The translations under genes were made by a program, and so were the position numbers. A stretch of DNA of 64,000 nt from Ampullaceana balthica (Eukaryota; Mollusca; Gastropoda; Lymnaeidae), in the NCBI GenBank assembly GCA_944989445.1, contig CALYLW010000346.1:1229670-1293669 (forward strand), written 5' to 3'. Every line of letters begins with the position of its first letter. Position 1 is the stretch's first letter. Below, piece by piece: positions 56,604 to 64,000 of the stretch. Below the pieces are notes generated by a model that made no database searches, was not told the origin of the DNA, and saw only the letters and a program-made list of their open reading frames with translations.

Positions 56604-56791
56604 CAGTGCTTCTCAAAGTGGTGGTCCGCGGACCGGTGCCGGTCAATGGGCCATCCACTGCCGGTCCGCAGATGTTCTTTAAAAAAAGGACAGAAAAAAA
56701 TTGTCAGTGCAGGGAAAATAGTGCACCGGTCTCTGGTGCAATGGCAAAAATTCCTGCCGGTCCGCCATACTAAAAAGTTTGAGAAGCACTG
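56604..56791 (+). mobile_element. hAT MITE G, copy 2 (188 bp)
   Basis: Same termini and same duplication ATCTAGAC (56596-56603, 56792-56799). Differs from copy 1 at many internal bases. Confidence 0.92.
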
Positions 56792-56910
56792 ATCTAGACC
56801 ACTGTAGAACTACAATTCGGTGTAGTGATCTAGACTAGCGTAGAACTACAATTCGGTGTAGTGATCAAGACTAGTGTAGAACTACTATTAGATGTAGTGT
56901 AAAAGATCGG

Positions 56911-57451
56911 CCTAGAGCTGCAACGAAATGGCACGGTACAGATTTCATTAGACGTAAAATACGGTGGCGAGGTCTAGATTTGATTGGTCTAAACTTGTGA
57001 AGGTGAAATGCACACTAAAATATCCAGAACAACTAATCTCAAAGAAACACGTAGGTATCAAAATTAGAATTGACTAGAATCTTTGTTCCAAATGTCTCAT
57101 TAGGCTAAAAATTGTATAATTAAAACTCCGCCTAACCTCACGTTTTGGTCAAATCGTAAGATGTATATATTCTTACCTCTCTTTGATACAACACAAATAT
57201 CACGAAGTCCCTACATAGGCTTCAGAAACATTATTAGTGAGGTAGCAGAACGCAGAAGAAGAAACTTACAGAAAAAAACATATTTGGAAAATCCCAACCT
57301 AACAGGATAAATAAAGACAATAAAAGTGGATTGTGTTAATAACAGGAAGTTAGAAGTTTTTTGTGAGCTGTGAGTTCAAGGAGAACAACGCAAGATTTTA
57401 TTTAAAACAAAAAATTGTCGCCCTGTGTTTAATTAACCTATACGGGGTTCA
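56911..57451. other. no gene recognised
   Basis: Unique AT-rich sequence. Confidence 0.6.
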
Positions 57452-58432
57452 AAGGGGGCCAGTGGTAGTGTATTTGTAAAAGGGGGCCAGTGGTAGTGTA
57501 TTTGTAAAAGGGGACCAGTGGTAGTGTATTTGTAAAAGGGGGCCAGTGGTAGAGTATTTGTAAAAGGGGGCCAGTGGTAGTGTATTTGTAAAAGAGGGCC
57601 AGTGGTACGTATTTGTAAAAGGGGACCAGTGGTAGAGTATTTGTAAAAGGGGGCCAGTGGTAGTGTATTTGTAAAAGGGGACCAGTGGTAGTGTATTTGT
57701 AAAAGGGGACCAGTGGTAGTGTATTTGTAAAAGGGGGCCAGTGGTAGTGTATTTGTAAAAGGGGGCCAGTGGTAGTGTGTTTGTAAACGGGGGCCAGTGG
57801 TAGTGTATTTGTAAAAGGGGGCCAGTGGTAGTGTATTTGTAAAAGGGGGCCAGTGGTAGTGTATTTGTAAAAGGGGGCCAGTGGTAGTGTATTTGTAAAA
57901 GGGGACCAGTGGTAGTGTATTTGTAAAAGGGGACCAGTAGTAGTATATTTGTAAAAGGGGACCAGTGGTAGTGTGTTTGTAAAAGGGGACCAGTGGTAGT
58001 GTATTTGTAAAAGGGGAGCAGTGGTAGTGTATTTGTAAAAGGGGACCAGTGGTAGTGTATTTGTAAAAGGGGACCAGTAGTAGTGTATTTGTAAAAGGGG
58101 ACCAGTGGTAGTGTATTTGTAAAAGGGGACCAGTGGTAGTGTATTTGTAAAAGGGGACCAGTAGTAGTGTATTTGTAAAAGGGGACTAGTGGTTGTGAAT
58201 TTGTAAAAGGGGACCAGTAGTAGTGTATTTGTAAAAGGGGACCAGTGGTAGTGTATTTGTAAAAGGGGAACAGTGGTAGTGTATTTGTAAAAGGGGACCA
58301 GTGGTAGTGTATTTGTAAAAGGGACCAGTGGTAGTGTATTTGTAAAAGGGGACCAGTGGTAGTGTATTTGTAAAAGGTGACCAGTGGTAGTGTATTTTTA
58401 AAAAGTGAACAGTGGTAGTGTATTTGTAAAAC
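57452..58432. repeat. 28-bp minisatellite
   Basis: About 35 units of AGGGGACCAGTGGTAGTGTA TTTGTAAA. A GGGGGCC sub-type dominates the left, GGGGACC the right. Confidence 0.96.
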
Positions 58433-58859
58433 TTGGAGCTCATTATAATTCTTTCTTCACCTACCCTTAAAATTAAATTTATTATCTAGAGAATGTGTGA
58501 GATTTAAGGAGTCTCTATCACGTTTTATTAAAAGTCACATTATATCAGTCAAATTATTTCAAAATCGCTTAGCGAAGTAATGTTATATATAAAGGTTTAT
58601 TATATCAAAGGCACGAATATAAAATTCACCTTATAATTTCCTTACATCTGTACCGAGAAGTTCCACCAAAGTAACATACCAAGTCACTTACATAAGAAAA
58701 TCCATTATTTAGAATTGTCTCCAGTTTCTTGAGGGCTTCTAACAAATACGGAGTACACCCCACATTGGCGACATTAAACAAATAGATCTGATGAAGTGCA
58801 CCCCATATTGGCGACATTAAACAAATAGATTTGTTTTGTACTTTCTGTTGTCTCTGCAG
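58433..58859. other. no gene; short duplication
   Basis: Unique sequence; 58752-58832 is a diverged duplication around CACCCCATATTGGCGACATT AAACAAATAG. Confidence 0.6.
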
Positions 58860-59200
58860 GCAATCACCACAAACTACTGTTGCAGTAATCCAGTCTCGAT
58901 TGTATTAAAGAATCCACTTTGGCATAAGCTGTTCCCTAATTCAGTTGAGGACTCAACTGACCCCAGGCAAGAAGGTGAAAAAAAAGCTTTGAACACAGAA
59001 CCAATATGGGAGGTTATCTTGAGTTTACTGCCAATATAGAAACCTAGATCCCTGACTGTGTTGGACAAAGTGATGACCGGAGTGACAACTTTTATCAATG
59101 ATATGGCTGGTTTCCGAAGCTTGGCGTCAGGACCACAAATCATTGCTTCTGTCTTGTCATCGTTCAGCTTCAACCTGTTTAACGCCATCCATGATTTTTA
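58860..59200 (-). pseudogene. CR1/Jockey-like LINE reverse-transcriptase fragment
   Basis: Minus frame with SWMALNRLKLNDDKTEAMIC, then VRDLGFYIGSKLKITSHI, then SLGQ-like residues after a frameshift near 58975. This is the palm/thumb stretch after the catalytic YADD box in CR1/Jockey-type RTs (N..KLN..KTE, then LG..iD..L....HI). The catalytic box itself is absent. A different LINE family from the one at 59588. Confidence 0.8.
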
Positions 59201-59587
59201 CAAGACAGCGCTATCAGTCTATGTTAGAATTGTTAGACATACACATTTTGTTGTGTAATAAAGCAATGCTCACAGCTATGGATTCTTTATAACATAAGTT
59301 CCCGTAAAAAGAGATAAAATGACTACACTACTAGCGCTGTAGAGTAAGTCACGAAGGTCAGGGACGAAATAACCACGTCAGTTTATGACCGTAAAACTAA
59401 AACCTTTAATTTTTTAAAAACTGAGTTCATAATCATTCTTCCATTAAGCAACAACTTTGTTACATATGCGTGTGTCTAAGTCAATATATAAATAAGCGGT
59501 TATCAAAGGGGGGTCCACGGTATCTTTGGTTACGGTAGAACACCGAAAAATGATCGCATATGTATTTATAAGTTCTGCTATATTTAT
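59201..59587. other. no gene recognised
   Basis: Unique sequence between two LINE remnants. Confidence 0.55.
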
Positions 59588-62265
59588 ATTGTATGTATGT
59601 ATGTATGGCATCTGTCCGTCTACGAAAGACGATAGATTTATCTTTATTATTTGCAGCTCTTGGTGTGGCTGATGAGACCAATCCTTGAGTGGCAGTCTCT
59701 TCTGCATGACACACACACGAAAGCAGTGTGGCAGTGTTATTTGGCCTTTCTCCTCGCTCTTTTCCCGACTGCTTCTGCCCTAGTTTGCTCCTCTGCTCTT
59801 AGTGATCCTTCTTTCACTATAGCCCGCCACATGGACCTATCCTATCCTCTGCCAGGTTTTCCCAGTTTTGTATATCAATGTTGGCTACTTTCATGTCTCT
59901 CTTGCATATGTCCACGTATCTGAGACATGGCCGACCAACCGACCTTTTCCCTGTCGCCAACTCGCTGTAAAGCACATCCTTGGGTATGCGACCACTTTGC
60001 ATCCTCTTGACGTGTCCAAGCCAACGGAGGCGTCTTTGGCTTAATATTGCTGCAATACTACTCATGCTAGCTTGAGCCAGGACCTCTGCGTTGGGGACTT
60101 TCTCTTGCCATTTGATGTCTAGGATGCGGCGCAGGCATCTGAGGTGGAAGCTATTGAGCCTTCTTTCATGCCTGGTATAGGTGGTCCAAGACTCGCATCC
60201 ATAGAGGAGTGTGCTCAGTACGCAGGCCTGCTATACCTGCAGCTTAGTCCTTGCTGTGAGTTTGGCATTGCACCAGACTCTTTTGTACAGTCTAGCCATA
60301 ACAGTTGCTGCCTTCCCTATCCTACTACTTATATCATCTTCCAGTGAGAGGGTGCTCGAGATGTTTGATCCCAGATAAGTAAAACTGTCAACAGCATCCA
60401 GGTTGCAGTCGTCAATGGTGATAGTCGGGAGAGAGGCAGCATCCTGTGCCATAATGTTGGTCTTCTTTATACTTATGGTCAGGCCAAACTCTTTGCAGGC
60501 AGCGGAGAAGCTGGATGCAAGGTTCTGCAGGCCGTCTGCTGTGTGGGATATTAAGGCGGCATCGTCTGCAAATAAGAGCTCGCGCAGAAAAATCTTCCTT
60601 ATTTTGGTCTTGGCTTTAAGTCGGGCAATATTGAATAATCTCCCGTCAGCTCTGGTGTGTATGTATATCCCCTCGCTGTTGTTCTTGAAGACATACTGGA
60701 GTAAGATGGAAAAGAATATTGCGAATAGAGTAGGTGCCAACACGCAGCCTTGCTTTACTCCACTACTTACTGGGAAAGCCTCAGAGGTGGCACCGTTATA
60801 GCACACTGTGCCCTGCATGTTTTCGTGGAATTGCTTGATGATGTTAAGCATATGTGTAGGGCAGCCTATTTTTACTAAGATCTGGAAAAGGCCGCTTCTG
60901 CTGACAAGATCAAAAGCTTTAGTTAGGTCGACGAACGCGATGTATAGAGGCATATGTTGCTCCCTGCATTTCTCCTGCAGCTGGCGCAGAGAGAAGATCA
61001 TGCCTATGGTTGATTTTCCGGCTCGAAAGCCGCTCTGCGATTCTGGGAGTACACGCGATGCTAGGGTCTGCAGGCGTGTCAATGTAACTCGGGCGAAGGC
61101 CTTTCCAACTATACTGAGGAGAGAGATTCCACGATAGTTGTTGCAGTCACTCTTGTCTCCTTTATTTTTATACAGTGTGTGTAACGATGTTGGCATCTTT
61201 TAACTCCTGTGGTATCTGCCCCTGTTCCCAGCACAGAGTGAGGAGGTCATGCAAAGGCTGTAAAATTATTTCTTTTCCACATTTGAGAACTTCTGGTGGA
61301 ATTCCATCATTACCACGGGCTTTCCCGCAGGCTAGACAATCTATGGCTCTACTTAGCTCGACCATTGTGGGTAGGCTATCGAGCTCTTTCATGACCGGCA
61401 GGTCTGGGATATCGTCCAGGGCAGCAGTTGAGACATGGTTTATAGTTGCGTACAATTCCAGGTAGTGCTCGATCCACCATTTGAGTTGCTTGTCCAGATC
61501 AGTGATAATTTCCCCTGCTTTTGACATTAAGGGTGCTGTCTTGGAGGTCAGAGGGCCTGTTGCTTGTTTTATATTATCGTACATAGCCTTTGTATCGCCT
61601 CTATCAGCAGCTGACTGTATGCTGGAACTTAAATTGAGCCAGTACGTGTTAGCGTAGTGGCGAGCTGCCTGCTGGGCATTTTTCTTGGCGCTCTTAAGGG
61701 AATGTAGAGTTTCTTGGCAAGGACTGTCTTTATAGGCTAAAAGAGCCTTTCTTTTTGCATCGGTGACATGCTTAATTTCCTCCCAGTGGGCCTCAAACCA
61801 GTCTGCACTTTTGCGTTCTCTCTTGCCGAATGCCACAATAGCTGAGCCATATATGGTGTCCCGCAGATGTGACCACTTGGACTCAATAGTGTCTACTGGT
61901 GGCATTTGTACAAGAGCTTCTTGTAGTCTCTGGGTGCGACTAATGTCGATACGTCTTGGCACCATTCACGTCGCAGGAGCTGCCGGAATGCAATTTGTTT
62001 CAATAGCCGACCGCCTTAGGAGCTCCATTTCCTGATTTTCTGTCGGGGTTTACTCCCCTAGCCTTTCCCATGAGGGTTTAGCCGCAAGGCAGCGGAGGTT
62101 TAGAATAAGAGTTTCCCTCTCCTAGATGAGCTACCGACCATGGTTAACGAGTCTCATCTACCCGAAGCTACTGGTTTTGAGGCGCCAGTTGACCGCCTTC
62201 ATCCCCTCTCCTGTTAGTAGAAACATGGACCGCCGGGCTTTTGTGTGAGCCACGCGAGAAGGACA
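59588..62265 (-). mobile_element. non-LTR retrotransposon (LINE), dead, endonuclease region missing
   Basis: Minus-strand element: GC-richer 5' noncoding part (about 61970-62265), then polyprotein remains (59647-61965), a short 3'UTR and a (CATA)n tail at 59590-59612. The 5' part joins directly to the linker before the RT; no apurinic endonuclease domain is seen between them, suggesting an internal deletion. Confidence 0.8.
59647..61965 (-). pseudogene. LINE reverse transcriptase polyprotein, broken
   Basis: Domains in order on the minus strand: helical linker (61965-61190) ending CGKARGNDGIPPEVLK, an RT motif; a frameshift near 61190; the RT core (61196-60234) with NNYRGISLL, SGFRAGKST, AFVDLTKAFD (catalytic Asp), GVKQGCVLAP, LLFADDAAL (catalytic FADD) and FTYLGSNIS; an in-frame stop at 60231-60233; the thumb and RRLRWLGHVKRM block; and a C-terminal C..C...CHSRIGLISH zinc-knuckle-like tail ending at 59647. 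Two or more frameshifts hit the tail, one from a 5-bp duplication near 59835. When intact such proteins copy the element RNA into nicked target DNA. This one cannot. Confidence 0.9.
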
Positions 62266-63104
62266 GGAGCTGGATTTTGGTTGACAGAGGCATTAAGAGA
62301 CGCAAGCCTTTTAGGGCATTTCTAGAGGAGTGAATATTTATATTACAGGTTTATTAAAGGGGTCCGCGAGCTATCGAACGATTTTATAAGGACTCATATC
62401 ACACACACACACAGGAAATTAAAAAAATATTGAGAACCGCTGACATGGTGGTATAATGTTAGATGGGACGATATATAAAGATTAATGGGCATGTAAAGGT
62501 GCGTAGGTTTAGATATGGGTACCAATAACGTTTTATAATTAGTTTTATATGTATAAGTAGATTAGTTAAATCACGTGAAATTTACTCTAACTCTCAATAG
62601 ACGACGTACTTCCCCAAAGTTCCTGGACAGGCTCCCATCTTGATCGATCTCTACGGAAACGATAAGCCAGCCACTGGGAATTATGGGGGGAAATGACGTC
62701 AGATAGTTGGTCGTACCTGGGGAGTCATCCGGAACACAGGGAAAAATGGCGCCCGCCTTTCATTAATTTCCTTTCATCCCGTGGACTACACGCCGAAGAT
62801 CAAAAGTAGTTCAATGTTGTTCCGTTGGGACGGGGTCGGGGTAAGGAGATGTTGTCATTTTCAAAGATCCCCCCCTCCTGCTATTTCGCGGGGTTTCCTA
62901 CCTTGTTAGATCAACTGAAGTCGTTCTTCTGATGTAACTTAAACGCCAGCAGTTTGAAATGTTGAACTGAAATAGCTACCGGAAACAGTCTTTTTGCGTT
63001 CTTTTTTAAAACGTCAACATACAAAAGAAGAAGATGTTTGATGTCATTAAATGGAGGGGGGAGGGTAGAATGTGGGAGTGAGGGGTGGGGTGGATGGTGG
63101 GAGT
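62266..63104. other. no gene recognised
   Basis: Unique sequence, G-rich at 63050-63104 where the 39-bp array begins to form. Confidence 0.55.
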
Positions 63105-64000
63105 GAGGGAAGATGGTATGAGAAATGAGTATATAGTGGAAGGGAAGGTGGTATGAGAAATGAGTATATAGTGGGAGGGAAAGGAAGATGGTATGAGAAA
63201 TGAGTATATTGTGGGAGTGAGGGAAGATGGTATGAGAAATGAGTATATTGTGGGAGTGAAGGGAAGATGGTATGAGAAATTAGTATATTGTGGGAGTGAG
63301 GGAAGATGGTATGAGAAATTAGTATATTGTGGGAGTGAGGGAAGATGGAATGAGAAATGAGTATATTGTGGGAGTGAGGGAAGATGGTATGAGAAATGAG
63401 TATATTGTGGGAGTGAGGGAAGATGGTATGAGAAATGCGTATATTGTGCGAGTGAGGGAAGATGGTATGAGATATGAGTTTATTGTGGGAGTGAGGGAAG
63501 ATGGTATGAGAAATGAGTATATTGTGGGAGTGAGGGAAGATGGTATGAGAAATGAGTTTATTGTGGGAGTGAGGGAAGATGGTATGAGAAATGAGTATAT
63601 TGTGGGAGTGAGGGTAGATGGTATGAGAAATGAGTATATTGTGGGAGTGAGGGAAGATGGTATGAGAAATGAGTATATTGTGGGAGTGAGGGAAGATGGT
63701 ATGAGAAATGAGTATATTGTGGGAGTGAGGGAATATGGTATGAGAAATTAGTATATTGTGGGAGTGAGGGAAGATGGTATGAGAAATGAGTATATTGTGG
63801 GAGTGAGGGAAGATGGTATGAGAAATTAGTATATTGTGGGAGTGAGGGAAGATGGTATAAGAAATGAGTATATTGTGGGAGTGAGGGAAGATGGTATGAG
63901 AAATGAGTATACTGCGGGAGTGAGGGAAGATGGTATGAGAAATGAGTATATTGTGGGAGTGAGGGAAGATGGTATGAGAAATGAGTATATTGTGGGAGTG
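63105..64000. repeat. 39-bp minisatellite, runs off the window
   Basis: About 23 units of GTGGGAGTGAGGGAAGATGG TATGAGAAATGAGTATATT. The 140-codon frame (VGVREDGMRNEYI) is an artefact of a 13-codon unit. Confidence 0.96.

Larger units (their letters stand above)
56325..56910. repeat. 36-bp minisatellite split by two MITEs
   Basis: About five units of CTGTAGAACTACAATTCGGT GTAGTGATCTAGACCA, visible at 56325-56371, 56560-56603 and 56792-56910. Confidence 0.88.

Noticed and set aside
60403..61137. Plus-strand frames opposite the LINE
   Set aside because: Antisense shadows of the reverse-transcriptase frame.

Overview
The window is eukaryotic nuclear DNA, most likely from a lophotrochozoan animal and perhaps a gastropod mollusc. 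The species call is inference. The reasons are a spliced animal-type TGS1 gene with GT..AG introns, a mix of hAT/ZMYM1-like, Helitron, Tigger-like, Penelope-like, tRNA-SINE and LINE fragments, and very dense minisatellites. No operon, phage, CRISPR or prokaryotic signal is present.

Only one host gene can be identified with some confidence: the 5' end of a trimethylguanosine synthase (TGS1) gene on the minus strand at 1-2078, in three coding exons. One further possible exon of unknown function lies at 53655-53846. The rest is intergenic or intronic repeat territory.

Layout: 1-2078 TGS1. 2125-2601 a 173-bp perfect inverted repeat carrying hammerhead-ribozyme-like cores. 4742-10230 a nest of DNA transposons: a hAT copy on the minus strand, split by a second ZMYM1-like hAT on the plus strand, itself split by a Tigger-like MITE. 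10600-17600 a tRNA-Val-like element, GGCGCC-palindrome repeats and a run of minisatellites. 17856-about 20700 a second copy of the first hAT, interrupted by a Helitron full of (TTG)n, a tRNA-derived SINE, and a 16-bp minisatellite born inside it. 21990-24511 a 52-bp array in which most units hold a CRE octamer. 25322-27713 a fold-back family with an inverted and two direct copies, partly inside a hAT MITE. 28860-29536 a second Helitron with (TTG)n. 29910-31745 a hAT MITE in a LINE tail next to an 18-bp array. 32951-33480 a third ZMYM1-like remnant. 33508-37919 seven further tandem arrays. 39860-43000 MITEs and a 41-bp array. 44400-49510 a 2.4-kb 24-bp array with higher-order structure, then 30-bp and 25-bp arrays, the last split by a 904-bp hAT element with a perfect target duplication. 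50462-52009 MITEs. 53655-58432 an orphan exon, five arrays and two opposed 188-bp MITEs. 58860-62265 two dead LINEs on the minus strand. 63105 to the window end, a 39-bp array.

The arrays total roughly 17 kb by my sum, about a quarter of the window, with unit lengths of 2 to about 58 bp. Many long open frames (poly-Q, VNGGLR, AITYVRET, NISEYERI and others) are only repeat units that lack stops, and I do not call them genes. The most informative pattern is that arrays and mobile elements are interleaved: elements sit in arrays with clean target duplications, and arrays grow inside elements whose unexpanded copy is also in the window.
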